Positions 1 to 11,888 of a stretch of 64,000 nucleotides of DNA are shown piece by piece; the first letter of the stretch is position 1; every line of letters starts with the position of its first letter. The notes below the pieces were generated by a model. That model was not told where the DNA came from. It did no database searches and worked only from the letters and a program-made list of their open reading frames with translations. Both the position numbers and the translations under genes were made by a program. The DNA is from Diatrype stigma (Eukaryota; Ascomycota; Sordariomycetes; Xylariales; Diatrypaceae), in NCBI GenBank assembly GCA_022225965.2, contig JAKJXP020000021.1:486741-550740 (forward strand), written 5' to 3'.

Positions 1-421
1 GCGGCATCGCATTCGGCTGGAAGCCGGGAAAATGCGATTGCTGAGGTGTATCGGCGCGCGACGTCGGCAGCATGCCCGGATTCTGGCGCGGCGACGCGCC
101 GATGCTATCTTCTCTAGGTCGGGGTCGTTTCGAGGGAATGACGGGGTTGGTTTGGTATACGGGATTCGAGAAGGCGGGTGAAGCGTTGCGCATCGGGCCG
201 TTCTGCTGCATGGCGGCGGCCATCTGTTGGGGGTTGGCGAACTGACCGGCAGCGACAGCAGGGTTGAATTGGTTAGGATTCGCCATGAAGGCAGAAGGGT
301 CCATCATCCCCCCAGCCGGTATAGGAGCAGCGGCCATGTTGTTTGGATCGTTCATATGTGAGAAGCCGTTATTGCCATTATGGTTCGGGACGGCAGAGGC
401 GTCGTTCATCCAAGAGCTCAT
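1..421 (-). CDS. SWI1-like SWI/SNF subunit, N-terminal fragment (5' end of gene; continues off the left edge)
   Basis: The frame is open from ATG at 421 to the window edge (140 codons) and starts MSSWMNDASAV. It is rich in Asn, Gln, Met, Ala and Pro (FMANPNQFNP, ANPQQMAAAMQQNGPMR), then has a basic stretch IPSKRPRPREDSIGASPRQ. I recognise this as the low-complexity N-terminus of the fungal ARID/BRIGHT-domain SWI/SNF subunit (SWI1/Sol1 type). In that family this region is disordered and precedes the DNA-binding ARID domain, which here would lie outside the window. The protein would act in nucleosome remodelling in the nucleus. Identity rests on resemblance of low-complexity sequence, so the ARID domain must be seen to confirm it. 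The ATG at 421 is preferred because the first residues match the usual start of fungal homologues. Confidence 0.72.
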   Translation of the reverse strand, partial: MSSWMNDASAVPNHNGNNGFSHMNDPNNMAAAPIPAGGMMDPSAFMANPNQFNPAVAAGQFANPQQMAAAMQQNGPMRNASPAFSNPVYQTNPVIPSKRPRPREDSIGASPRQNPGMLPTSRADTPQQSHFPGFQPNAMP

Positions 422-2040
422 GACTGATGGGATTCACAGGTGGGAACCCATCTGACTTGAACTAGCAGCAGGAGAATTATTAGTTAGGTCGCAGGTAGAC
501 GACGTCAGCAGCAACGAAGCTATCAATCAAGCAATGAATGACGATAGGTCCATTGAGATGAACCAGGGTAGAATGGAGATGATCAGTGTCACGGCCGAGT
601 GCTGTCGCGATGGGAAAGGGACAAGTCGCGTCGCGGTCCAAGATTATGATGGATAGGTTCTGGGTTATGGGTTATGGGGGTAGTAAGTGACCAGACCACC
701 GATGCGATCGGGGGGGGAGAAAAAAGAGAGAATAAAGTGCTAGTGCTAGTGCTAGGTTTCGGTGGTTGGATGTGTTGGGCGGACGGGGGTGTTCACTGCC
801 ACTGCCGGGTACTGCTGGGCTCTGCTTGGCTCTGCTAAATCAGCTCGATTTTAGCACCCAGACCAGCTGTAAAGCCCTAACCGCATACCTAGGTAGTGTA
901 TAGCAGGGCTTGCCGGGCAGGTAGTAGGAGCAGGCAGTAGCAGGTAGTAGCAGGTAGTAGCAGGCAGGTAGCAGCAGTGGTTAGGCTTGGTGCCCAGGTG
1001 GTAGGCGGGGGTTATGGGGTGGAATAGTGGAACCCGGACTTCTGCTTGCTTCTTGGACCCGTAGTTTTCCTCTGCGCTCTGCATCTCACCAGCTCACTCT
1101 CACTCTCCGCTCACGCAATTCCACTCGTCTCCTCTTCCTCTCACTCGTCCTATCAACTTACACGCTCTTCTATTCACTCGGTACCCAATTTTATTTCATC
1201 TTTCTGGATTTTCAACCGTGGGTGACCGTGCTTGATGCGCGAGTTGTGTAAGACGGAGTGGTGAGGGAGCGAGGGTCGGGGAGTAGGAGTGGGAGTGGGA
1301 GGAATAACTGCCCACGAGCAAGGGCGAGTAGAACAGAATAGCGATATTGTAAGAGTGTATGTAAGGTATAGTGAATACCAGAGACACCAATACCAAATGG
1401 TCAACTACCTTGAGCAGTGAGACTTTTGGGATAAAAAACCATCAATGATGTTTATATCGCATACCTACAAGTATGCTGCTATCTTGGCCAATGCTCATGC
1501 TACCAGAAAGGTACATCCAGTAGATGGACGAATGGATGGAGTATGGATGATGGGAAAGATAAGGACGTGTATAGCTCAAGTAGGGTAACGGATTGTGTAA
1601 AACCAGTTGAATGCGACAGGATCAATGAGACCCTGGCATCCGTCAAGTTACAAGACGGCGCGCGTCGGCTTTCGGATGATGAAAATCAACGGCAGTGTGA
1701 CAAGACAGATCCTCTTCTATTCGAGATCCATCCAGGATGCATCGGGCGGCCCGGGGACTGATGGGGGTGGCAGACGCCGGGCGGAAGACGGAAGACGGAA
1801 TGGAGGAGGACAGATGGAAAGCAGGTCTTACCTAAAGCGCGCTCTTCGGGAGTGTGATTGCCCTTCAAGATCGTTTGTCTTGCTTGGGCTCTCCCGGGTG
1901 GGCGTGTGTAGTGTGGTGTACGTACGTAGGCGGATGTGAATGTGTATAGTGCGTGTGGTGCGTGTGCGCGCGTGCGTGAATGCGTGAGAGCAACAAGTTT
2001 GTGTGGGTGGATTGAAGAGAGCGGTCTAGGAACGGGAAAC

Positions 2041-2120
2041 ACGCCGACGGCAGCAGCAGCAGCAACAACAGGACGGGACAGGACAGGACAGGACAGGCTT
2101 CGCTTCGCTTCGCTTGGCTT
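2041..2120. repeat. Short tandem repeats: AGC, ACAGG and CTTCG arrays
   Basis: Three adjacent microsatellites are visible: (AGC)n at about 2050-2064, about five ACAGG/ACGGG units at 2071-2098 and CTTCG units at 2098-2114. They lie in the upstream region of the SWI1-like gene. Confidence 0.7.
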
Positions 2121-2213
2121 GGACTCCGTGTGGCGTCTCTAGTTATCTGTCTCTGTCTATCGAGTTTCTATTTTCTTTCGCGTGTCTGGGCTGCTTCTAA
2201 CCAGCGGCTTGCT

Positions 2214-2262
2214 AACTGGTGACTGGCTGGTGACTGGCTGGTGACTGGCTGGCTGGTGCTGG
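2214..2262. repeat. Minisatellite of a GGTGACTGGCT-type unit
   Basis: A GGTGACTGGCT-like unit is repeated three times in tandem and ends in GGCTGGTGCTGG. There is no coding context. Confidence 0.65.
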
Positions 2263-2299
2263 GAAGTGGAGGACAATTGATGAGACGAGACGAGCGACA

Positions 2300-5200
2300 C
2301 CGACCGAAGGAGCAGCTGGATAAGAGATTTTTGGTTTCATGAATACGACAACGAATGAGAAGGGGCCTGCCTGCCTTGAGCTAAACCCAGATAGGCTTAG
2401 ACACGGAGTGATGAGAAATCCAATGTTGCGCGAACCGAAATTTGATTTGCCCAGAGGGAGACTGCACTAGTCAGACTTGCAGGGGTGCGGACGCGGAGGG
2501 TGGTGAGTTGTGAAAATAAGAAATTGTTACCCCATAGGTAGTGGAGAAGTAACCTGGAGCGACAGACTATGAGAAGATAGACTTACAATCGACTTGGAAG
2601 TTCAACCCGGTGTATTGCCAGACAGCCAATCATCTCGATTGAAACGTGGCGCAACAGACCCGTTCGGATTTTGAGGCCGTATTCTCATTGGCACTTGCCA
2701 GACCTGAACTGAACATAGAGCTCGACTCACCTTCCAATGCGGCTTCTTACCCCGTAAGCCCTGCATATCGCAAGTGTCAAAGACACTGCAAATGAGGAAC
2801 CATGGTATAGAGGTCTATAAAAATCTGAAGAGAAAGTAACAGAGCAAAACGAGCCCCGATTTGTTTTCGGTAACCATACCTTCAGTGGGCTGAGTGGCAG
2901 TCGTTTGTACGAGATAAGATGTTTCAACTTCGAGGCCAATTGCAGCGCAGGTGATGAATGTAGCTGACGAAAAACATTACGAAACGCCGTGGAACTTGGA
3001 GTGAAACATCCTCAGTGTGCGGTTTGGTCTGCTGACAATCCAGGTCGTCGAGACGATTGAGGAGCTGTGGGAGCGCGCATTGGGAGCGCATCGAGAGCTC
3101 GAAAATCGAGCCCGTACTATTGCTACCCAACATAGAGGAGCCAGGAAACCAGCTGTCAAATACCTTCTCCTAGGGGGTTGAAGGCTCCAATTCCCACGCG
3201 GTCAACTCGTTCCAGTCGTTCCGCTAAAAAGCCAGTCATCATCCCAGCTGCGTCGGCGTCCAGTGGTGGTATTCGATGGGGACCGAATTCATAGAACGGG
3301 AGCTGAGAGCCCAAGCCCCAAACCAAGATTACTGGAATATTTTACCCCACACTAAGCCAGCTCTTCAGCATCTTGTTGGGCAGATGAACTTGTAGCTCAG
3401 AAATCAACCGTCGGATAATAACTTCGAACAGGAACGATGGTACCAGCGGCACTCAAAGGAAGTCGGTCATGGTGACATTTCGGGAGCACTAAACTAGCTC
3501 GCAATGTATCCTAGGTCGTAGGAAGACTCAAGTGCGCACCACATACATCATGGTAACGCATAATCCGGAGGCAGCCTGCTCATGTCAATAGGTTTTGATG
3601 AAACCGCGGGCATCATTCAGGGGGCTTCTTGTGAGTAGGCCAGACCCCTTTCGCACTGCCGTGGAACCGTCTGCAGCGTCTGCCAGATCAGGGAACGGCA
3701 TCATTTCAACCGACCGCCATACAAAAAGTTGCTGGCGGGCGTTGAGATGTTTGGCACGAAATTTGCAAAAGATTGGCATCTTGCTGGTTCAAGCTGCAGG
3801 GCTGAGAAACGTAGTGACACCCGTTCGTTGCTAGCGATGCTGCCGCTACCGTTGCTGGGGGCTGGAGCAGCGGGTGATCCACATCGGTTCGTTGTCAGCA
3901 GTGACCAATAAAATGCCATCTGAGCCTAACGACTGCAACCCTCGAGACGCCAATGCTGCGGTCCTGTTTATAGGACTTGTACTCCATTGATTGATCTCCT
4001 TGCCGACCGAGAAATAAGCGGTGCCGAGCCAGCCGCAGATGCATTTCCGTTGTCGCCCCAGGTCATGGGATCGACATATAGGACTCGTCATCTGGCAACA
4101 AGTCGAGTTGGCTTTTGCCTGATGTTTGCCTAATCTAAGCCCGTCGAATTCCTTTTCTCGCTCATATGGCTGGCTTCCTGGTTAGGAACGCCATGCAGTG
4201 CAGCAGCGCCAGCCAGTGTCCCTAGGTAGAGCAGTGCATGCAGTGCAGTGCAGTGCAGACACAATTACTCGCGGGCTATTATGTGCGACAAAGAATTAGG
4301 CCAGGAATGACGCAAGTGGAGCCCGTACAGGTCGTTGGGCCTTGCGAAGCGGCCGGGCCCAGGAATTTCCCTTTTGTTGTGTCACTTGACTGATGAGCCG
4401 GGAAAGATGAGCGAGTACATCCTCGCCGATGTGAGACTCTTGGGTTGCGTGCTATAGTGACCTCGACTGCCCAATTCAGGTGCCACTCATAATACCCCCG
4501 AATAGCGCGTAGTTTGATACCCGCCTGCTGCCTTGCGGTATTGGCCACAGGTTTATCTCCGGCTTAGATGAAGCCATAGATGTGCCGAACCGGGCTGTTG
4601 CTGATGCTGCTGCCGTTGCCACTCTGCTCTGTGGCATGCTGCTCCGTGTTATGATGTGCTGTGCTTCGGAATTCCTCGATGCATTGCCCATCCCATCCAG
4701 TCTCCAGTGCAGGCAGAGTACAGCGAATGTCCCATTCGTCAATATAATGGAACAGGATCAACAAATGAACTCGACCAGGCACATACCGCATTCCGTGCAG
4801 CTGGCTGGGGCTAAAGAAAGCGCTTGTGCCATTTTTGAGTGGGCTGGTGGGTAGATCCTAGGGCCTTGTTACGTAGTGCGTAGGTACTGTACCGGCCACT
4901 GAGCCCTGACCAGCAGTGAAAAAGGCACCCCGGTCTAAAATGCCGTCCTGCGCAACACTGGTGCTGCTCAGGTGGCCCCCCCCCCAGGCCATCGTGTCTG
5001 CGTGTCTCGTCGGCCATTTTCCCACCAGGCAACTCGAGTCAGATTGGCAATTCCTGCTGGATTATCCGATTGTTGTTGCGATTTCCCGTCCTTTTCTCAA
5101 GTTCGCGTCCTTCTTTTTGTCGCTCATCTCCGTGGCTTGTCGCGTGAAGTTTTCCGGGGTACATCCCCACTAGTAAGTACCTAACTGAGGTACCGTTTTG

Positions 5201-8200
5201 GGGAGTAGCAAATGGTGGGCTGCATTTCCAGATTCCATCCATGTATGTAAGTGGGAAACGGAGGGCTCGACGCTGCAAAGCAGCAGCGAACACAACGCGG
5301 AGGGTAAGGATAAAAATGAGATAGAGGGGAGGGAAGAGAACTGGTGTGGGAGAGGGGAGAATTCAATAGTGAAAAAGAAGAGGAAGAGAGGAAGAGTCGG
5401 TCACAAGGGAAACGGGGGAAGAAGGGGTGGCAGTTGGGCCATTATTAAACATAGAATGAAGGAAGTCAACCGAACAGGTACCAAGTACATGTAATAGACT
5501 ACAGGTACACTAAAACTGAAGCTCTGGTAACAAGAAACGGGCGAGTGAAGCCACAGAAACGGAGTCGAGAGTGGGAATGGGAGGGGGAACTGGGGGGAGA
5601 GAATTAAAAGGTAAGGTAACTCAAAACTATCCACTCATCTTGCAGCTCCCGTCCAGGCACCTCACCCAATGAATGGCGATGATCTGGGACAACCTCCGTT
5701 TAACCCAGGGTTCTCACCTTTGTCCTAGTACATGTACATTCCATGCCTGAGTGGTTTACTTCGACGTTGGTTAGTTATAGTTACCTAGGTGGCTATCTCA
5801 TCTGTATGTGCCGTAGGCAAGGTTACGAGGCATTCCGTGTGCGATCGGTCAGGTATGTGGGCAGGCAGGCAGGCAGGCAGTAGGCATTTATGTGAGCTCT
5901 AATTCTCTGCCTGATCTCAACATCCTTCCACAGAGTTTGCAAGATCAGTGCGGTCTGTATGTGCCCAGTACTAGCGGCATCTAAGTCGGGCGTGGTGCCT
6001 ACGACAGCTAGCTACATGAGGCAAATGGTGGTAACTTTGAATGCTTATTCGGCAGCAGAAGGTTCAGAGATGCAGAGTGACGAAGAGGTTCCTGCGTGTA
6101 ACTACCTACCGTAGGCAGTTGGCGAGGAGAAAGGAATGGGCAATGGGCAAATGATGGCCGGATCCGTCAGACTCATATGGAAGCTTCGTGTTTCAAGCCC
6201 GATAAGCTTCTGTGGTCTCATATGAGGGGTGAGAAAAAGAAAGAGACGGGACTTCCGACACTTCCCGCCCGTCTTCTTAGTCTCAGACTCTCAGCATACT
6301 CCTGGTCGAATGGTGTCTGTTGGGGAGGATATACGGTAGATAGTAAACAGCTGTAAAGCCTAGGGATGTGCGTGTTGAGTCATTGATGCTCTCTTGGTCT
6401 TGAGATTATGAACATCGCGGGGCCGGATGAACAAGTACCTAGGTAGTAATGGAAATAAAAATGAGCTAACGAGGTCGAGATGCATGTAATAAGAACAATG
6501 TGTCGTGAACCGGGAATGCCGGGCTGGCTGATGAAGAATACTAGACTACCTAGGTAGGTAGTTGGGTATACGGTCGACGGTGCAGCCACTTTGCAAGGTT
6601 TGACAATAACTAGAGCAGGAATTGGGTTGTGATTTGATTGTTGATCCTACGAACTTACATAGTTACACGCTCTGCCATGAGGTGACGACTCGACATTAAC
6701 CGGACAGCAGTATGAACTCGAACTCGGCCAGATCATGTGCGAATTCATACATCTACATACCTAGGTAGGTAGTTGATAGTTGACGGAATGCCGCTGTGAT
6801 CTAATACATAGCACTCCATACACGCGAGATATCACACATGAGAAGTTATCAAATTGCTAGGCCAGCCCGGTAGAGGCCCACCTTTTGCTTAGGTAGCATA
6901 TCCCTTGCAGCCCTTGCTAGGCCGATCAAAGCGTAATAGGCGTTCAAGGGTATTGTGCTACGTATGTCAACAGCGCATGACCTGAATTACATATCATTGC
7001 CATTTAGCATAGAGTATATTTGAAATCCAGCTCGGCGCTGCTGCACAATCCATCGCTGATCCGTATCGTACTTTGATGTTACTTGGATGTTCTGTTTTAC
7101 AATAAAATAACGAGGGTTAAGAAGCTCACCGCAGAACGTCGTAACTACCTAGGGCTGCTAGGCTACTGTTCAGCAGTCAGACTCAGACTCAGACTATTCC
7201 ATAGCGACATGACGTACAGTCCCAGAACGAGGGGGTTCTCTAACGCGTCGGTGCCATAGTCAGTTAGGTAAAGCCTTGATAGATGGATGCTCACGCAACT
7301 TGCAGCCCAACTACACTTGCTGGATCCGATACTTTATAGTTTACCTACCTGTCTTGGTAGTTCGGATACACAGATAGCATACCCAGCGTAGCTGATGTAT
7401 GTCCCAGACGTGCCAGACATGCCAGACGCTTATCCTTTGAACCCTATCTTGGCAGTCATAATAAGCTGGCTTCCCTCCTCTCCACCAACTCGTATATCTA
7501 CTGGGCAGGCACTCTGGGACACACGAGTCACCTACTTACTCTCGAGGTTGTTTGGGTAACATATCATACGATGGATTAGCCAATAGGGACAAAGTGGTAA
7601 TTTTGACGTGAGCGAGAGCACTATGTATGCTCACTATGTATGCTCACTATGTATGCTGTTAGCTCCCGCCTCTCTGCCTGCCTACATACTTAGTAGGTAT
7701 CCAGGTAGATACCCGTATGTAGGAAGCCTGCCTCCTGTTCACCACCATACCTGATACACACCACAGCTGTACAATACACGCCTCACATGCTACAATACCT
7801 AACCACCTACCTTCATCCGTACACGTACTTGGAGCGTGCACACTCCAATGTGCGATGATGGATATGAGGGGGCGGGACGGGAATCCCAGGCGGCATCCCT
7901 GCCCTATGGTGATGCGCCCCTGGTCGTGTTCCTCGTGGCGTGTGTGGAGAAAGCTGATAGGTATGGTACATGGTGGTGAGTGGTCGTATATACGTAGGAG
8001 AGTACCTCGCATATGTGTGAGTCTCTCGAGAAGTATACCTACCTAATAATAATATGAACCCTGAGGATTTCAGCAGTAAGGTCATTTGCACTCCTTAAAA
8101 TAGGTGAGTTGCCTAAGAAATATGTAAGCCCAGACTATGTAGTATTTGCTCTATGAGAAACTATGAAGGTCCAGTTCACCTTGACCCGAAAGTTCGGGTT

Positions 8201-8413
8201 ATTCTGCCAAGGACCCCCACCACACCCCCCGGCTCCGTGGTCTATTCTCAACTCAATTCGGCCAGGGGACCACCGGCGCGCTAGTTGGCTAGGAACTCAG
8301 CATTACCATTTAATATGTACCTGTGTGTTCGTATATCACCGTGTAGCATCTTCACAACAGTACGTAGCTACAACTTGTGCACGTATCTAGCATACCTGGA
8401 TTATCGGTACGCC
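2300..8413. other. About 6 kb with no supportable gene
   Basis: Open frames here are short (mostly under 120 codons), start at arbitrary positions and match no family I recognise. Between 2.9 and 4.1 kb some minus-strand frames read as protein-like, but stops interrupt them and no motif is visible; this could be an old gene relic. The stretch contains GGCAGGCAGG runs at about 5864-5880, TGCAG repeats at about 4238-4258, and three copies of the palindrome TACCTAGGTA (6436, 6547, 6758). An unannotated ncRNA or a leader of a neighbouring gene cannot be excluded. Confidence 0.5.
7621..7657. repeat. Three tandem copies of a 13-bp unit (CTATGTATGCTCA)
   Basis: Units begin at 7621, 7634 and 7647; the third is slightly truncated. 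The position is intergenic, about 750 bp upstream of the EVE-domain gene. Confidence 0.8.
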
Positions 8414-9522
8414 ATGCCGCCGAAACGGAAAGCATCTCACCTAACAGACGGTGGTGGTGACGCCGCTTCTGAGCCTGGAGGCGCGTTGAGGAGATCGACG
8501 CGTCGGAAAGCTCAGCCGGCCACCGCTGTGAAGGACGAGATCGAGGGCAGGGATGTCGCGAAGAAGAACGGAACAATCACGTCTAAGGCTGCTGCAGTAG
8601 GCTCTAAGACCAAGGGGAAAGCAGCATCAGCCAAAACCAAGCACGGAGAAGTAAAAGCTAGCAGCAGCAACACCACCGCCGGGTCTTCGGCGAACAACAG
8701 CCCAGCCGACCCGTCGGAGAAGTCGTACTGGCTCATGAAGGCGGAGCCCGAGTCGCGCTTCGAGAACGGGACGGACGTCCGGTTCTCCATCGACGATCTG
8801 GCGTCGCGGACAGAACCGGAGCCCTGGGACGGTGTGTAACCCCGTTTTATTTGTTTGAACTGTTATTTCATGTTGCAATGCACCAACGCAACTTGCATAC
8901 CTAGAAGTCGAAACATACAAAAAATCATATGTTCCGTTGGGGGTATCTCTAGATTACTTTGACTGGCTATCTATCTGAAATTGACAATGGGCGGGACAAC
9001 AGGTATTCGCAACTACGTGGCCCGCAACAACCTGCGCGCCATGAAGAAGGGCGAGCTGGCCTTCTTCTACCACTCCAACTGCAAGGAACCGGGCATTGTG
9101 GGGACGATGGAGATCGTAGAAGAGCACTCGCCGGACCGTAAGTAAACCACCTAATATGCAGCCAAGGCTCATATCTCCCTTTCTCCTTTCTCTTTCTTGT
9201 GGAGTAACATTCCACGACCGACATCCCGCTTACCATGTATTATATGTACCATGCAGTATCTGCCCAGGACCCCAAGGCACCGTACCACGATGCTTCCTCC
9301 AAGCCCGACAACCCCAAATGGAGCGTGGTCCACGTCCAGTTCCGTAGCAAATTTGCCGAGCCCATCTTGCTGAAGGAGCTACGGGAGATGGGCAAGCCGG
9401 GACAGCCGCTGGAGAACATGCAGCTGCTGAAGCAGAGCCGGCTGAGCGTCAGTCGCGTCAGCCCTGCCGAGTGGGAGTACTTGATGAGCGTGGCCAACAA
9501 GAAAGGGGGAGAGACCGGGTGA
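8414..9522 (+). CDS. EVE-domain protein, thymocyte nuclear protein 1 (THYN1) homologue
   Basis: Three exons fit: 8414-8831, 9003-9137 and 9257-9522, giving 272 residues. The start MPPKRKASHLT (context GCCATGCC) opens a basic, Ser/Ala/Lys-rich nuclear-type tail of about 100 residues. The EVE fold follows: SYWLMKAEPESR, PWDGIRNYVARN across the first junction, KKGELAFFYHSNCKEPGIVG, then PDNPKWSVVHVQF and LSVSRVSPAEW in the last exon. Known THYN1/EVE proteins belong to the PUA-like superfamily and are thought to bind modified bases in nucleic acids. The intron at 9138 has a canonical GTAAGT donor; the first donor (GTGTGT at 8832) is weaker, but the phase and protein match are exact. The stop codon lies 100 bp from that of the convergent UTP6 gene. 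Confidence 0.88.
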
Positions 9523-9621
9523 TGTATGTTCCTCTCCGCACGCTAATAGCATCCACAACACCCGAGGAGGCTTTGCGTCCATGTGTAGTAGATATTATTG
9601 TATATTAGACATCGAACGGTT

Positions 9622-10851
9622 TCAAGGCTTCGGCAGGGTCCGGAGCGTGTGCTCTAAGACGGCACGGATACCCGCGTCGAGATCTTTAGAGGCAACCACA
9701 GGCTCTAGCCAGGATTGAATCTTCTCAGCGAGCTTCGGTCTGTCCGTAGCCGTTGGGAGGGAAGATTTCAGGCGCGCAAGCGCCTCCCTAAGAGCTTTGG
9801 GATAGGCAGGCGTGTCGATGGCCACTCCAACCAGAGGTTGCCGAATGTAGCAATACAACGTCGATGGGTCGTTCGGATAGAGCTCCTGCATCGTGTCCAG
9901 GACGTGCTGTATGATTTTCCCCTGCGAGCTGACCTTGTCGAACACGGCAAACAGGTCGAAGAACTGCTCCGTGACCGCCGCGTTGAAGAACGGCTGCTTC
10001 CTGGAGATGTCGAAGATAGCCAGGGGGATGGCGCCGTCCAGGGCGGGGTTCTTCTTCGCCAGCTTCTGCGCCGTAGCCTCGTCGAAGACCTTCTTCTTCG
10101 CCGCCTTCTCCGGATCCGGCAGGACCAGCCGCCGCCCATCCTCGTCCACCTCGTCGTCCTCCTCGTCGTCTTCGCTGTTGTCCCCGCCGAGCCGTATCTC
10201 GTCGTCGCTATGCTCCGCCTGTTCCTGTATAGCCCTCTCCGCACCCTTGTTGTTGCCGCCCTTGCCGCGCGCCTCCATGCGTTCGAGCCACTCCATCTCG
10301 CAGCGCGCGTACTCGAGCCACACGACCGGGTCCCGCGTGCAGAAGCGCACGCCGCGCATGAAGAAGCCGCGGGCGGTCGGCATGTCGCCGCTGCCGGCGG
10401 ACCGGCGGCCCGCCAGCACCCACAGCTCGGGCTTGGCCGGGTGCATGCGCAGCGCGCGCGTCATGACCTTGCGGTAGCGCTTGGTGGCCTTGACGTCGCG
10501 CGCGAAGGCCAGGTACTCCTTCCACAGCGCGACGCTCGCCGGGTGCCGGCCCACGGCCCGCTCCAGGATGCTGAACACCCGCCCCTGGCCCGTATGGCTG
10601 GCCGACGTGCGGATCTGCAGGCGGCGGCACCGCTTCGCCCGCAGCGTCTCGAGCGACTTCTCCCACTGCGCGTAGTGCTGCCAGTCGGACGGCTGGTTGC
10701 CGGGGGACAGCACCAAGTGCTCGAAGTCGGTGCGCTTCCGCACCAGGTTGCGGATCTCCTCGGCCGTGAAGATGTTCTTCTCCTCGAACTCGCGGAGCTG
10801 GGGGACGGCGCGCTCGAGGTAGAACCGGGCTTTCTCTGCAACGCCCGCCAT
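9622..10851 (-). CDS. UTP6: U3 snoRNP-associated protein UTP6 (SSU processome subunit, HAT repeats)
   Basis: A single uninterrupted frame of 409 residues starts MAGVAEKARFYLERAVPQL, with EIRNLVRKRTDFEHLVLS in the N-terminal 60 residues, the conserved N-terminal signature of UTP6. Half-a-TPR (HAT)-like repeats follow from about residue 75 to 220 (W-K/Y-x-Y-L and WVLAGR-type helices). An acidic stretch lies at about 215-240 (SDDEIRLGGDNSEDDEEDDE). UTP6 acts in the nucleolus in the UtpB module of the small-subunit processome, needed for 18S rRNA maturation. Length is close to the yeast protein. The 5' part is extremely GC-rich at third positions. A long open frame on the opposite strand (9715-10857) is a composition shadow. 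Confidence 0.9.
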   Translation of the reverse strand: MAGVAEKARFYLERAVPQLREFEEKNIFTAEEIRNLVRKRTDFEHLVLSPGNQPSDWQHYAQWEKSLETLRAKRCRRLQIRTSASHTGQGRVFSILERAVGRHPASVALWKEYLAFARDVKATKRYRKVMTRALRMHPAKPELWVLAGRRSAGSGDMPTARGFFMRGVRFCTRDPVVWLEYARCEMEWLERMEARGKGGNNKGAERAIQEQAEHSDDEIRLGGDNSEDDEEDDEVDEDGRRLVLPDPEKAAKKKVFDEATAQKLAKKNPALDGAIPLAIFDISRKQPFFNAAVTEQFFDLFAVFDKVSSQGKIIQHVLDTMQELYPNDPSTLYCYIRQPLVGVAIDTPAYPKALREALARLKSSLPTATDRPKLAEKIQSWLEPVVASKDLDAGIRAVLEHTLRTLPKP

Positions 10852-11888
10852 TCTTAGCCCTGTTTATTGTTGTTGTTGTCGTCGTCGTTGTCGCCGTCGC
10901 CGTCGTTGTTATTAAGCCGATCGAGAAGCAGAGGTGATATTCCTGGTGACAATGGTGTTGTACTAAGAAGGGTGCTTGTGCTTGTAAAGATAGTCAACGA
11001 ATGAATGGCAGTCAATGGCTGGCAGATAAGCAAAACACGACCTTGATAGAGAAGAAATTTTAGTGGGGTCAACGAGAGCTTGCATCTGGAGTTTATGTGG
11101 GCCACAGAGTTGCAGGTTTCAAGGGTTGCAGTTCGCAGGGATGCTGCTGTAGGCTTCCCGAACCGCCCGCCGCTCTAATAATACCTAGGTAGGTAATTAT
11201 AACTCTCCGACGACATCATTGGTGAGGCAAACTGTGTGCATACCTAAGTAAGTGTGCCTACTTATGCTGAGCACCTGTGCCGTTCATCTACGAGATGGAG
11301 TTTATAGACCCTCTAAATTAGGTTGGTATAGTGGAAGGCTATTCTGGAGTCAATCATGTACGTATATATACAACTTCGAATTACCTAGAGACAGACCAAT
11401 CTTTGCTCCGTGGCATTCTCATATTGTACGAGGGGGCTATGGTCCAAGAGCACATGGCCGTTCTCAGACTGACAACATCCAACGGGTCAACTCTTTCTAT
11501 TGGTTCCAGGTTATTTGGACCATAAGCACCTGCATCCAAGGTTCTTAAGCTCCTCGCTTGCACCTGCCTACGCTAGCGGGACCCTCGGACGCAATCTTGA
11601 CCTCATCGCCGCTATTGTGAGCGGAAGGCACGGATGACTGAATATGTGAAGATAGAAAGCACCTGCACCTACGACACCGGGGGGTAACGCCTTAACACGA
11701 GATGAGACGTGAACTATGTAAACTTCCAAGGTTCTCGCTATTCCACATTCTTGCTTGTGTCGACAATAGAGACAGTATTATACGCTCGTTGAAGCTGTAT
11801 CCGTGGCTTGTATATTCTAGTATTTATATTTCCAGTATCGAACTTTGTCTCTACCTCCCATCACCTCTTCTCACTGTTAGAAGTTGAG
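10852..11888. promoter_or_regulatory. Shared divergent upstream region of UTP6 and CWH43
   Basis: This is about 1 kb between divergent start codons. It contains GTT/GTC-rich trinucleotide repeats just upstream of UTP6 (10868-10915) and a TACCTAGGTA palindrome at 11182. No coding sequence is recognisable. Confidence 0.45.

Larger units (their letters stand above)
422..2300 (-). promoter_or_regulatory. Long repeat-rich upstream/5' leader region of the SWI1-like gene
   Basis: There is no convincing coding sequence here. The stretch holds many short tandem and pyrimidine/purine-rich tracts: GTAGCAG-type repeats near 920-975, a CT-rich run at 1080-1180, (ACAGG)n near 2073-2098 and GACTGGCTGGT-type repeats at 2218-2262. 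Such structure is common in long fungal 5' leaders and promoters. No TATA box or transcription start can be assigned from sequence alone. Confidence 0.35.

Noticed and set aside
9715..10857. 380-codon plus-strand open frame opposite UTP6
   Set aside because: Arg/Leu/Val-rich composition shadow of a GC-rich gene. The minus-strand frame encodes a recognisable UTP6 protein.
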